From: CAZJRB01 sp964547995 | Lineage (GTDB): Bacteria; Planctomycetota; Planctomycetia; Pirellulales; Thermoguttaceae | Length of the DNA: 27,438 nucleotides | Assembly: GCA_964547995.1 (NCBI GenBank) | Contig: CAZJRB010000104.1 | Location: forward strand, 1 to 27,438 | Direction of reading: 5' to 3' | Shown: in pieces, positions 15,675 to 22,735 of the stretch | How the letters are laid out: the number at the start of each line of letters is the position of its first letter | Numbering within the stretch: the first letter of the stretch is position 1 | The notes under the pieces: generated by a model | Told to the model about the DNA's origin: nothing | The model's database searches: none | Seen by the model: only the letters and a program-made list of their open reading frames with translations | Position numbers and translations under genes: made by a program

Positions 15675-17237
15675 ATGTGCATTCCGTTGCGTTTTCCCCG
15701 GTGGCTTGCCCCGGCGGCTTTTTTGTGTGGTTGTCTTCTCGCGGTCGCCGCGGCGGCGTCTGAGAGGAAGTCGTCGTTTGCGACAGCCGTCGAATCGATC
15801 TCGGCCGATGAACTCAAACGGCACGTCGATTACCTGGCCAGTGATGCCTTGAAAGGTCGCGAAAGCGGACGACCCGGCGGCCAAGCGGCCGGGAAGTATG
15901 TTCGCGACGGGTTTGCTGCGATAGGACTCAGCGGTGCCGGTTCAGGCGGCTCGTTCTTTCAGGACTTCGGGGTAAGATACCGAAACGTCCTTGCCATGTT
16001 GGAGGGGAACGATCCCAAACTGAAAAACCAAATAATTGTTGTCGGCGCCCACTACGACCACGTCGGCTATGGCACCCGCCGCAACAGCCGGGGCCCGATC
16101 GGCAGGATTCACAACGGGGCCGACGACAACGCCAGCGGAACCGCCGGGCTGCTCGAACTGGCCGAGGCATTCACCATGCTCCCGGCGCCGCCCAAACGGT
16201 CGATCCTGTTCTTTGCCTTTGATGCCGAGGAAAGGGGCATGCTCGGCTCGAAGTATTGGATTTCGCACCCCACCGTCCCCTTGGATCGCCTGGTGGCGAT
16301 GCTCAACATGGACATGATTGGGCGTTTGCGCGACGACCGCCTGATAATCTTCGGCACCCGCAGCGGCGGCGGCTGGCGGCGGCTCATCAGCGAGCAGAAC
16401 GAAGGTCCGGATCTCCGGATCAGTTTTCGCTGGACGCTGAAAGCAAACTCCGACCATTTCCCTTTCTTCCGGCAGAACATCCCCATTCTGCTGTGGTACA
16501 CCGGCGTCCACAACGAATACCACTCGCCGCGCGATGACGCCCACTTGATCAACAACCCGGGAATCAGCCGCGTCGTGCGGCTGTTGTTCGGCGTGACGTA
16601 CGAATTGGCCAACCGCGACGAAATCCCGCGGTTCCGCAAGGAGGCCGGCCGCGAAACGGAATATCACCACAAGCAACTTGTTACCGAAAAGGCCCGGTTG
16701 AAGGGCCGGCTGGGTGTCGGCTGGAATCCGGACGAATCGGCGGCCGAGGGCATCCGCGTGACTCGCATCACCCCCGGCTCCGCCGCCGACAGGGCCGATC
16801 TGGAATTGGGCGATCGCATCGTCGAATTCAACGGGCGGAAAACCCGCAGCGGCGACGACCTTCGTGCCGCGGTGCTCCTTGCCGAGAACCCCGCCGGCAT
16901 GGTCCTGAAACGGCACGGCAAGGAAAAACCGTTCGAAACCGCCGTCAAACTAGACGGCAAACCGGTCCGGTTGGGAATCCACTGGCGGCCCGATCCGGCC
17001 GAACCGGGAACGATCGTCCTTACCCGCGTCATTTCCAGCTCCCCCGCCGCCCGTGCCGGGCTCCGCACCGGCGACCGCATCTATCAGGTCGGCGGAAAGA
17101 ATTTTTCCGACGGGCAGGAGTTTTCCCGTCTTGCCAGGACCTTGCCCGAACCGTTAGAATTGCTCGTCGAGCGCGACGGGCAACTTCGCATCGTCGTGCT
17201 TTATATCGAGACCGAGCCGCTTCCGAAGGCGGCGTAG
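15675..17237 (+). CDS. Secreted M28 family zinc peptidase with two PDZ domains
   Basis: 520-residue exported metallopeptidase. Signal peptide about 1-28 (hydrophobic AAFLCGCLLAVAAAA; a lipobox is not clear). Residues 100-315 are an M28 co-catalytic di-zinc aminopeptidase domain with all expected ligands: His126 (GAHYDH), Asp150 (NGADDNASG), Glu185/186 (DAEERG), Asp213 (NMDMIG) and His283 (EYHSPRDD). Residues 343-428 and 430-510 are two PDZ domains (ITPGSAADRADLELGDRI; ISSSPAARAGLRTGDRI). It would trim peptides outside the cytoplasm. The ATG at 15675 is chosen because it begins the signal peptide; no good ribosome site is visible. Its stop is 12 bases before the nicotianamine synthase gene, so read-through into the nickel cluster is possible. 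Confidence 0.85.
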   Translation: MCIPLRFPRWLAPAAFLCGCLLAVAAAASERKSSFATAVESISADELKRHVDYLASDALKGRESGRPGGQAAGKYVRDGFAAIGLSGAGSGGSFFQDFGVRYRNVLAMLEGNDPKLKNQIIVVGAHYDHVGYGTRRNSRGPIGRIHNGADDNASGTAGLLELAEAFTMLPAPPKRSILFFAFDAEERGMLGSKYWISHPTVPLDRLVAMLNMDMIGRLRDDRLIIFGTRSGGGWRRLISEQNEGPDLRISFRWTLKANSDHFPFFRQNIPILLWYTGVHNEYHSPRDDAHLINNPGISRVVRLLFGVTYELANRDEIPRFRKEAGRETEYHHKQLVTEKARLKGRLGVGWNPDESAAEGIRVTRITPGSAADRADLELGDRIVEFNGRKTRSGDDLRAAVLLAENPAGMVLKRHGKEKPFETAVKLDGKPVRLGIHWRPDPAEPGTIVLTRVISSSPAARAGLRTGDRIYQVGGKNFSDGQEFSRLARTLPEPLELLVERDGQLRIVVLYIETEPLPKAA

Positions 17238-17249
17238 TCGGCCAAAGCG

Positions 17250-18137
17250 ATGCACGACACCACTTATTCCCACGAGCACGAGCTTCAAGAGCACGATTTC
17301 CTCGGCTGCTGTCTGAACTGCCGGCGGAGCCTGGAAATCATCAAACCGCACGTGCTCGGGTTCCATGAGCAGATCGAGGGGCACACGCCCGAGATGTTGG
17401 CGATGCTCTCGCAGGAGGAGCTTTATCGCAAGTACCAAGCGCTGGACGACATTGCCCAGTTGAGCATCGGGGACCGGCTCGGCGAGTTGATTTTGACCGA
17501 TGCCGAGATTGCCGCGGTGTTGCCGGCGGTGCGCGGCTACTACGCGGAGTTCTTCAGCATTCACGAAGCGCATCAGGCCAAAGAGATACTTGCGGCCGAC
17601 GACCCCTGGGCACTGCTGGAATCCTATCCTCTTTTCCCCCGGTACGAGGTTCTGGCGGAAACGCAGGGCGAGGCGATGGGGCTGTCGCCGGACGACACGC
17701 TCGCGTTTGTCGGGTGCGGCGCGTTGCCGCTCTCGCTGATCCTGATGGGCCGGCTGTTCGGCGCCCGTTCGATCGGCTTGGATATCGACCCTGCGGCGGT
17801 GTCGTTGGCCGAAAGGTGTATCGAACGGCTGGGATTGGCCGATGTGGTTTCGATCGTCCACGGCGACGAATCCCGGCTTGCGGAACTGCCGTTTACCGGC
17901 GTGTTGATCGCCGCGCTGGCCGAGCCGAAGCGGCGGATCTTTCGGACGCTCCGGACGATTATGCAAGCGCGAGAGGTGGTGCCCGTCGTGTTCCGCACGT
18001 ATACGGGTATCCGGACCGTCCTGTACGGGCCGGTGGAGCCGGGGGACTATCAGGGGTATACTATCGTCCGGCAGATCGAGCCGAGCCGCCGGGTGAACAA
18101 TACGCTGGTCTTCCTGGAGATGGACGCCGATGTCTGA
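17250..18137 (+). CDS. nas: Nicotianamine synthase-like protein
   Basis: 295-residue protein of the nicotianamine synthase family, which links aminocarboxypropyl groups from SAM into a metal-chelating oligomer (nicotianamine in plants, shorter or related products in archaea and bacteria). The family core is clear: FVGCGALPLSLIL (153-165, compare plant FIGSGPLPLTSIVL), LDIDPAA (177-183), GVLIAALAEPK and the C-terminal FRTYTGIRTVLYGPV (compare plant LRSAHALRAFLYPIV). The N-terminus is rich in His and Cys (SHEHELQEH; CCLNC), perhaps metal binding. The exact product cannot be predicted. The stop overlaps the nikR start by 8 bases, tying it to nickel control. No strong ribosome site; it sits 12 bases behind the M28 peptidase gene. 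Confidence 0.8.
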   Translation: MHDTTYSHEHELQEHDFLGCCLNCRRSLEIIKPHVLGFHEQIEGHTPEMLAMLSQEELYRKYQALDDIAQLSIGDRLGELILTDAEIAAVLPAVRGYYAEFFSIHEAHQAKEILAADDPWALLESYPLFPRYEVLAETQGEAMGLSPDDTLAFVGCGALPLSLILMGRLFGARSIGLDIDPAAVSLAERCIERLGLADVVSIVHGDESRLAELPFTGVLIAALAEPKRRIFRTLRTIMQAREVVPVVFRTYTGIRTVLYGPVEPGDYQGYTIVRQIEPSRRVNNTLVFLEMDADV

Positions 18138-18543
18138 AATCACGCGTTTTTCGGTTTCCCTGGAAGACGACCTGCTGGAGAAGTTCGACCGCTACTGCAA
18201 GGACGAGCAGTTTGCCACCCGAAGCGAAGCCGTCCGCCAACTGATCCGCGATACGCTGACCGCCCGGGCATGGAAGTCGCAATCCCAGGACGCGGTGGGT
18301 ACGCTCACGTTGGTCTACGACCACCACCGTGCCCAGCTCGGCGACCGGCTGACGAAACTCCAGCACGATAACACCAATCTGATTGTCTCCACCTTGCACG
18401 CCCATCTTACGCACGATCTCTGTTTGGAGGTCATTGTCCTCCGGGGGCCCTCCGACCGGTTGCAGGGAGTCGCCTCGCAATTGAAAGGGATGAAGGGGAT
18501 CCACAAGGGCGAGTTGGTGATGGCCGACGCCGAGCAAGGGTAA
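18130..18543 (+). CDS. nikR: Nickel-responsive regulator NikR
   Basis: 137-residue ribbon-helix-helix/ACT-type repressor. Residues 1-45 are the DNA-binding RHH domain (ITRFSVSLEDDLLEKFD; TRSEAVRQLIRD). The C-terminal domain keeps the full square-planar nickel site of E. coli NikR with identical spacing: His79, His90, His92 and Cys98 (E. coli His76, His87, His89, Cys95). With nickel bound it should repress nickel uptake genes. It overlaps the end of the nicotianamine synthase gene by 8 bases, so its level is coupled to that gene, and it precedes the transporter genes by about 150 bases. A NikR operator was not identified; half-sites like E. coli GTATGA/TCATAC are not present in the leader. Confidence 0.92.
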   Translation: MSEITRFSVSLEDDLLEKFDRYCKDEQFATRSEAVRQLIRDTLTARAWKSQSQDAVGTLTLVYDHHRAQLGDRLTKLQHDNTNLIVSTLHAHLTHDLCLEVIVLRGPSDRLQGVASQLKGMKGIHKGELVMADAEQG

Positions 18544-18694
18544 TCTTGGCCTCCAATGCGGGCCGGGTCTCCAGGGCGAGTCGATCTGCTACCCTATTTC
18601 CTTATTTACTTTATTTACTTCGAGGAGGGTTGACCTGCCATGGCAGCGGTATTACGGTAAAGCAATTGGTGTTATGGCCCCGAGGAATCATCCG
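18544..18694 (+). promoter_or_regulatory. nikK leader with tandem repeat and micro-ORF
   Basis: The likely control region of the transporter genes. It contains a tandem repeat of TTATTTACT (18602-18619), a strong GAGGAGGG (18622-18629) that is too far from nikK, and behind it a 6-codon frame ATG 18640 to TAA 18660. A 9-base palindrome TTACGGTAA overlaps its end (18652-18660). Function is unproven. Confidence 0.35.
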
Positions 18695-19465
18695 GTGAAA
18701 TCGCGAATTCTTGCCACGCTCATCGTTATTTCCATGCTGACCGGGCAGATACATGCCCATTTCCAGGTCCTGATTCCGTCGCAGGACGTGCTGGCAGGGC
18801 CCGGGACAGTTGCCCTGGAGATTGTTTTCACGCACCCGATGGAACACGGCCCTGCGATGGAGATGGAACCCCCGCGGCAGTTCGGGGTAATGGTCGGCGG
18901 GGAAAAGACCGACCTCAAGAGCGGCCTGAAGGTCCGAAAAGTGGACGGCAAGACTGCGTTCACCTGCGACGCCAAGGTCTCCAGGCCCGGGGACTACATC
19001 TTCTACATCGAGCCGGCTCCGTACTGGGAACCGGCCGAACAGAAAATGATCATTCATTACACCAAGGTCGTCGTCGACGCGATGGGCGCCGAAGAGGGCT
19101 GGGACGCCATGGTCGGGTTTCCCGTCGAGATCGAGCCGCTGGTGCGCCCGTTCGGGCTATGGACCGGTAACACGTTTCGGGGAATCGTCAAGAAGGATGG
19201 AAAACCGGTCCCCTTCGCCGAAGTCGAGGTGGAATACTACAACGAGGGCCGCCGGGTGAAGGTCCCCAACGATGCGTTGACCACCCAGGTCATCAAGGCC
19301 GATGCGTCGGGGGTGTTTTGTTACGCGATGCCGCGGGCCGGGTGGTGGGGATTCGCCGCCCTGGTCGACGGCGACGAGAAGATGAAGAACCCGAATGGCA
19401 AAATGGTCGGCGTCGAACTCGGAGGCCTAATCTGGGTGAAAACCGTGGATATGGAAACAAAGTAA
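18695..19465 (+). CDS. nikK: NikK-like DUF4198 periplasmic nickel transport component
   Basis: 256-residue exported protein of the DUF4198 family, known as NikK when encoded with ECF-type nickel importers, where it is thought to assist metal capture outside the membrane. Signal peptide: KSRILATLIVISMLTGQIHA, cleaved before HFQV, so the mature protein would begin with His. Two beta-sandwich parts follow (about 20-130 and 145-250: GIVKKDGKPVPFAEVEVEYY). I prefer the GTG start at 18695 because GAGGAA lies eight bases upstream and it begins directly at the signal peptide; ATG 18674 in frame adds seven residues and lacks a ribosome site. nikM follows after 6 bases. Confidence 0.8.
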   Translation: MKSRILATLIVISMLTGQIHAHFQVLIPSQDVLAGPGTVALEIVFTHPMEHGPAMEMEPPRQFGVMVGGEKTDLKSGLKVRKVDGKTAFTCDAKVSRPGDYIFYIEPAPYWEPAEQKMIIHYTKVVVDAMGAEEGWDAMVGFPVEIEPLVRPFGLWTGNTFRGIVKKDGKPVPFAEVEVEYYNEGRRVKVPNDALTTQVIKADASGVFCYAMPRAGWWGFAALVDGDEKMKNPNGKMVGVELGGLIWVKTVDMETK

Positions 19466-19471
19466 GAGACG

Positions 19472-20125
19472 ATGCACATTTATGAGGGCATATTGACCGG
19501 CAACCAGGCCGGCCAAGGTGTGATCGTCGCCGGGTGGGCTTTGACCGCCGTCGGCACCGCCGTCGGGCTCTGCAAGATCGACGAAGAGCAGATTCCCCGC
19601 GTCGCTGTGCTTAGTGCCACGTTTTTTGTCATCTCGTTGATCCACGTGCCACTGGGCCCCACGTCCGAGCACCTTTTGCTTACGGGCTTGATGGGGCTGG
19701 TGCTCGGCTGGGCCGCCTTTCCGGCAGTCCTGGTTGCGCTGTTGCTGCAAAGCGTCTTTTTCGGTTTCGGCGGCCTGGTCACGCTCGGTGTCAATACCCT
19801 GAACATGGCCTTTCCGGCGGTGGTTTGCCATTATCTTTTTCGCCGCGCAGTTCGCCACGGTCACGAACCGGCGGTCTTTGCCGTCGGATTTGCCGCGGGC
19901 GCGACCGCCGTGCTGCTGGCGGCGATACTCAACGCCGGGTCGCTCCGGATCGCCGGCGAGCAATTTCGTGAGGTCAGTATCCTGGTTGCCGCGCTACATC
20001 TACCGTTGGCGGCGGTCGAGGGCGTGGTGACCGCCAGCGTCGTGCTGCTCTTGCGTAAAGTGCGGCCGGAGTTGCTTGATGCCCCGTTGCTGACACCGTC
20101 TTCCCAGGAGGTTTCCAATGGTTAG
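19472..20125 (+). CDS. nikM: NikM/CbiM-type substrate-binding membrane protein
   Basis: 217-residue integral membrane S-component of an ECF-type nickel (or cobalt) transporter. It begins MHIYEGIL, the hallmark N-terminus: in NikM structures the Met1 amino group and His2 bind the metal. Further family signatures are IHVPLGPTSEHLLLTGLMG (about 56-74, containing the second metal His), FGFGGLVTLGVNTLNMAFPA and the last helix before LLRKVRPELL. About six to seven hydrophobic segments are present. The metal is inferred to be nickel from nikR, nikK and nikL. It overlaps the next start by 8 bases, with AGGAGG for nikL inside its 3' end. Confidence 0.88.
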   Translation: MHIYEGILTGNQAGQGVIVAGWALTAVGTAVGLCKIDEEQIPRVAVLSATFFVISLIHVPLGPTSEHLLLTGLMGLVLGWAAFPAVLVALLLQSVFFGFGGLVTLGVNTLNMAFPAVVCHYLFRRAVRHGHEPAVFAVGFAAGATAVLLAAILNAGSLRIAGEQFREVSILVAALHLPLAAVEGVVTASVVLLLRKVRPELLDAPLLTPSSQEVSNG

Positions 20126-20918
20126 GGATCAACGTAGCAGGCACACTCCGTGTGCCGTCCGCGACGCTACCAGAAACTGCTGCCGTGCTCTAACGGCAAC
20201 ACACGGGAAGGGGTGCCGCACGCAGAAAAAGGACCACGCGTCTCTCTCCGCTGCGGACGGCACACGGAGTGGGTGTCAGTTTCTTGGCGGGGCTGCGGAC
20301 GGCACACGGAGTGTGCCTGCTACCCTTCTTGGACTCGCTTTGATCGTGTTGCTTTGTTCCTCGCCGGCGTTTGCCCACAAAATGTACGTCTTCGCCGAAG
20401 CGGACGGCACGACCATCCGGGGCGAGGCCTATTTCCGCGGCGGCACGCCCGCCCGCGACGTCACCGTTACGGCGTTCGACCCGGCCGGCGAGGAAATCGG
20501 CAAGACCACAACCGACCAGGAGGGCAAGTTCACCATGGAAGCGAAGTTCCGCTGTGGTCACAAGCTGGTGGTACGAACACCCGACGGCCACGGGGCGGAG
20601 TTTACACTCGCTGCGGATCAACTGCCCAAGGATCTACCGCCGCGCGGCGAAATAGCGGATAGTACCGGAAAACCGCCCTCTGAAGAGGCTACTGTCGCCA
20701 CCACGCCAGCCGACCAACCGCCGGCGACGATCGATTCCCGACAGTGGGAATCCGTTCGCGACGAGATTGCCAGGCTCCGCAACAGTGTCAACGAGTATCG
20801 GAAGGAAATCCGGCAGTACCGGGAGCAAACCCGGTTCCGCGACGTGATCGGCGGGATCGGATGGATTCTCGGGCTTGCCGGGATCGCGTTCTACTTCCTC
20901 GGCCTGCGACGGAAGTGA
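20118..20918 (+). CDS. nikL: NikL-like membrane component, N-terminus carrying an inserted repeat
   Basis: 266-codon frame for a NikL-type accessory of the nickel importer: a signal peptide (LLGLALIVLLCSSPAFA, cleaved before HKMY), a DUF4198-like beta domain (YVFAEADGTTIRGEAYFRGG...), a coiled region (SVNEYRKEIRQYREQ) and one C-terminal membrane helix (IGGIGWILGLAGIAFYFLGL). The ATG is certain: AGGAGG at 20106-20111. But between MVRDQR and the hydrophobic core lie about 60 codons translated from an inverted-repeat insertion (20134-20323), in frame and with no stop. This makes an unusually long n-region. GTG 20313, right at the end of the insertion, could serve as an internal start giving a normal signal peptide. 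Confidence 0.75.
   Translation: MVRDQRSRHTPCAVRDATRNCCRALTATHGKGCRTQKKDHASLSAADGTRSGCQFLGGAADGTRSVPATLLGLALIVLLCSSPAFAHKMYVFAEADGTTIRGEAYFRGGTPARDVTVTAFDPAGEEIGKTTTDQEGKFTMEAKFRCGHKLVVRTPDGHGAEFTLAADQLPKDLPPRGEIADSTGKPPSEEATVATTPADQPPATIDSRQWESVRDEIARLRNSVNEYRKEIRQYREQTRFRDVIGGIGWILGLAGIAFYFLGLRRK
20134..20162. repeat. 29-bp inverted repeat, left copy
   Basis: Exact reverse complement of 20295-20323. Contains the inner palindrome GGCACAC-TCC-GTGTGCC. Lies inside the 5' end of nikL. Confidence 0.95.
20253..20270. repeat. Partial third copy of the nikL repeat
   Basis: GCGGACGGCACACGGAGT, identical to the first 18 bases of the right copy at 20295, in the same direction. Confidence 0.9.
20295..20323. 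repeat. 29-bp inverted repeat, right copy
   Basis: Exact reverse complement of 20134-20162. Together they bound a 190-base insertion in the coding sequence of nikL. Confidence 0.95.
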
Positions 20919-20920
20919 AA

Positions 20921-20946
20921 TACAAAGCCGCGACCACTGGTCGCGG
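20921..20946. repeat. Second palindromic repeat family, copy 1
   Basis: TACAAAGCCGCGACCACTGG followed by TCGCGG, 2 bases after the nikL stop. It matches, inverted and with one mismatch, 21043-21068; a partial direct copy is at 20956-20974. Confidence 0.9.
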
Positions 20947-20955
20947 GAGCACAAA

Positions 20956-20991
20956 TACAAAACCGCGACCACTGCGGGAGCATCCGCAGTG
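20956..20991. repeat. Partial repeat copy plus hairpin
   Basis: TACAAAACCGCGACCACTG repeats copy 1 with one change. It runs into a perfect 8-bp stem CACTGCGG/CCGCAGTG (20970-20977 and 20984-20991). Confidence 0.8.
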
Positions 20992-21042
20992 GACACTGTG
21001 AGAGTGAAATCGACCAGATGATAACGCCGTTTTCTGTTTTTT

Positions 21043-21068
21043 CCGCGACCGGTGGTCGCGGCTTTGTA
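21043..21068. repeat. Second palindromic repeat family, inverted copy
   Basis: CCGCGACCGGTGGTCGCGGC then TTTGTA, one mismatch from the reverse complement of 20921-20946; ends 5 bases before the nikQ ATG. Confidence 0.9.
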
Positions 21069-21073
21069 GCATA

Positions 21074-21844
21074 ATGCTCGACCAACTCTCCACCGCCGAT
21101 CGCCCCGCCTGTCTCGACCGCATCGATCCCCGGTTACGGGTCGTGGCGGCCGTGGCGATGTCGGTTGTCGTGGCCGTGGTGGACCGGTTCGACGTGCTGG
21201 CAGTTGCCGTCGCCGCGGTACTGATTGGGTTGCTCTTGTCGGGATTGTCACTACTGGTCGCGCTGAAGCGGCTGCTGCCGCTGAACGCAGTGATGCTCGT
21301 CATGTTTGCCGTGCTGCCGCTGACGACCCGGGGTGAAACGCTGCTGGCGGTCGGCGGGCTCGATTTTTCGCGAGAGGGAGTGCGGCTGGCGGCGGTCATT
21401 GCCTTGAAGGGCAATGTCATCGTGGCGACCCTCCTGGTGCTGTTGGGCCGGCTCGACGCTACGGCACTCGGCCACGCGATGAACCATCTCCGCGTGCCCG
21501 GCAAGCTATCGCACCTGCTGTTGTTTACGGTCCGCTATCTCGACGTGCTGCACCGGGAGTATTGCCGGCTCCGCGCGGCGATGAAGGTTCGCGGGTTCCG
21601 CCCGGCGATGAGCCGGCACACGTATCGCAGCTTCGGCTACCTTGCCGGGATGCTGCTGGTCCGCAGCTTCGAACGCTCCGAGCGGATCGTCGCCGCGATG
21701 AAGTGCCGCGGATTCCGAGGACAATTCTACATGTTGGACCATTTCCACTATTCATGGCGCGACGTGCCGTTTATCATCGTTTCGTTGTTGATTCTGGGGT
21801 CCATGGTTTGCATGCAATGGTGGTGGGTGGTGAGTAGTGGGTGA
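21074..21844 (+). CDS. nikQ: NikQ/CbiQ-type ECF T-component
   Basis: 256-residue membrane coupling protein of the energy-coupling-factor nickel transporter; it links NikM to the ATPase. It begins with the typical IDPRLRVVAAVAMSVVVAV, has about six hydrophobic segments, and carries the two Ala-Arg-Gly-type coupling motifs in modified form: AAMKVRGFRP (about 174-183) and AAMKCRGFRG (about 207-216). It has no visible ribosome site; the ATG directly follows the repeat at 21043-21068, so the repeats may have displaced the original leader. The last residues (QWWWVVSSG) come from GT-rich low-complexity DNA, suggesting a slightly altered C-terminus. nikO follows after 85 bases. Confidence 0.87.
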   Translation: MLDQLSTADRPACLDRIDPRLRVVAAVAMSVVVAVVDRFDVLAVAVAAVLIGLLLSGLSLLVALKRLLPLNAVMLVMFAVLPLTTRGETLLAVGGLDFSREGVRLAAVIALKGNVIVATLLVLLGRLDATALGHAMNHLRVPGKLSHLLLFTVRYLDVLHREYCRLRAAMKVRGFRPAMSRHTYRSFGYLAGMLLVRSFERSERIVAAMKCRGFRGQFYMLDHFHYSWRDVPFIIVSLLILGSMVCMQWWWVVSSG

Positions 21845-21864
21845 TGAGTGGTTTTCGTTTAGCG

Positions 21865-21881
21865 GCGGGGCTCCGCCCCGC
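21865..21881. repeat. GC-rich hairpin between nikQ and nikO
   Basis: GCGGGGC, loop TCC, GCCCCGC: a perfect 7-bp stem. There is no T-run; it might lower expression of nikO or be a further dispersed palindrome. Confidence 0.5.
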
Positions 21882-21929
21882 GATAACGGAGATTGCTTTT
21901 CCAAAGTCGATGTGTGATCGCGTGAAAAG

Positions 21930-22592
21930 ATGAGCGAACCCTTAATACGTTGCGAGGACGTTGATTTCGCGTACGCGGAAGGCTTGCCCGTGCTGGCCGG
22001 CTGCAATTTTGCGCTCTGCGCCGAGGAGCGTCTTGCCCTGGTCGGCCCCAACGGCAGCGGCAAGACGACGCTTTTGCACCTGATCGTCGGACTTTTGCGG
22101 CCCGATGGCGGCACGATCGAGGCCTTTGGGAGGGTTCGCCGCCGCGAGGCCGATTTTCACGAGGTCCGCCGCCGTGCCGGATTGCTCTTCCAGGAAGCCG
22201 ACGACCAGCTTTTCTGCCCCACCGTTGCCGAAGACATCGCCTTCGGGCCGCTGAACCTTGGCAAGCCCCGCGACGAGGTCCGCCGGATCGTCAGCGACAC
22301 GCTCGCGTCGCTCGGTCTGGCGGGGTACGAACACCGGATCACGTACAAGCTCTCCGGCGGCGAGAAGCGGCTGGTTGCCCTGGCGACGGTGCTGGCCATG
22401 GCGCCGGACGTGTTGTTGTTGGACGAGCCGACCTCCGGCCTGGACGATGCGGCCGTCGACCGGCTCGCGGAGATCCTCGCCGGGCTGCCCCAGGCGATGG
22501 TGATCGCCTCGCACGATCGCGAGTTTCTCGACCGGACAACGAGCAGAACGGTAGAGCTTCCCGGCCGCAACTCACCGGCGGAAGGCCTGTAG
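21930..22592 (+). CDS. nikO: NikO/CbiO-type ABC ATPase
   Basis: 220-residue ATPase that powers the nickel ECF transporter. All ABC motifs are visible: Walker A GPNGSGKTT (about 37-45), Q-loop LLFQEADDQLF (typical of ECF ATPases), signature LSGGEKRLVALA, Walker B VLLLDEPTSGLD and the switch His in IASHD. The length is short compared with many CbiO proteins (250-280), lacking a C-terminal extension. It is the last gene of the nickel set; a 10-bp hairpin overlaps its stop codon. Unlike CbiMNQO, no separate CbiN/NikN gene is present, consistent with NikL taking that place. Confidence 0.92.
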   Translation: MSEPLIRCEDVDFAYAEGLPVLAGCNFALCAEERLALVGPNGSGKTTLLHLIVGLLRPDGGTIEAFGRVRRREADFHEVRRRAGLLFQEADDQLFCPTVAEDIAFGPLNLGKPRDEVRRIVSDTLASLGLAGYEHRITYKLSGGEKRLVALATVLAMAPDVLLLDEPTSGLDDAAVDRLAEILAGLPQAMVIASHDREFLDRTTSRTVELPGRNSPAEGL

Positions 22593-22613
22593 TGGGCAGC
22601 CTCCCCACTACAG
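22587..22613 (+). terminator. Hairpin at the end of the nickel genes
   Basis: CTGTAGTGGG, 7-base loop, CCCACTACAG: a perfect 10-bp stem that includes the nikO stop codon (22590-22592). There is no T-run, so it may be a repeat-derived or Rho-aided end. Confidence 0.5.
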
Positions 22614-22652
22614 AGGCATACACGGACTTCTCGGAAGAAAGTCTACAAATGC

Positions 22653-22681
22653 TTGCAACTTCGAGTGTACCCGGCTATCGT
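22653..22681 (+). promoter_or_regulatory. Possible promoter of the DUF362/ferredoxin pair
   Basis: TTGCAA (22653-22658), 17-base spacer, TATCGT (22676-22681), 55 bases before the DUF362 ATG. The spacing is ideal but the -10 match is weak. Confidence 0.3.
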
Positions 22682-22735
22682 AACGGATGCGGCAAATGTC
22701 CAACATCATACGGAGAGCGCAAAGGAGAGTACGTG

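Noticed and set aside
15942..16916. A 324-codon minus-strand frame inside the M28 peptidase
   Set aside because: Shadow of a gene with all zinc ligands visible on the plus strand.
20134..20323. CRISPR array
   Set aside because: Copies are inverted relative to each other, self-palindromic and unevenly spaced, with no cas genes.
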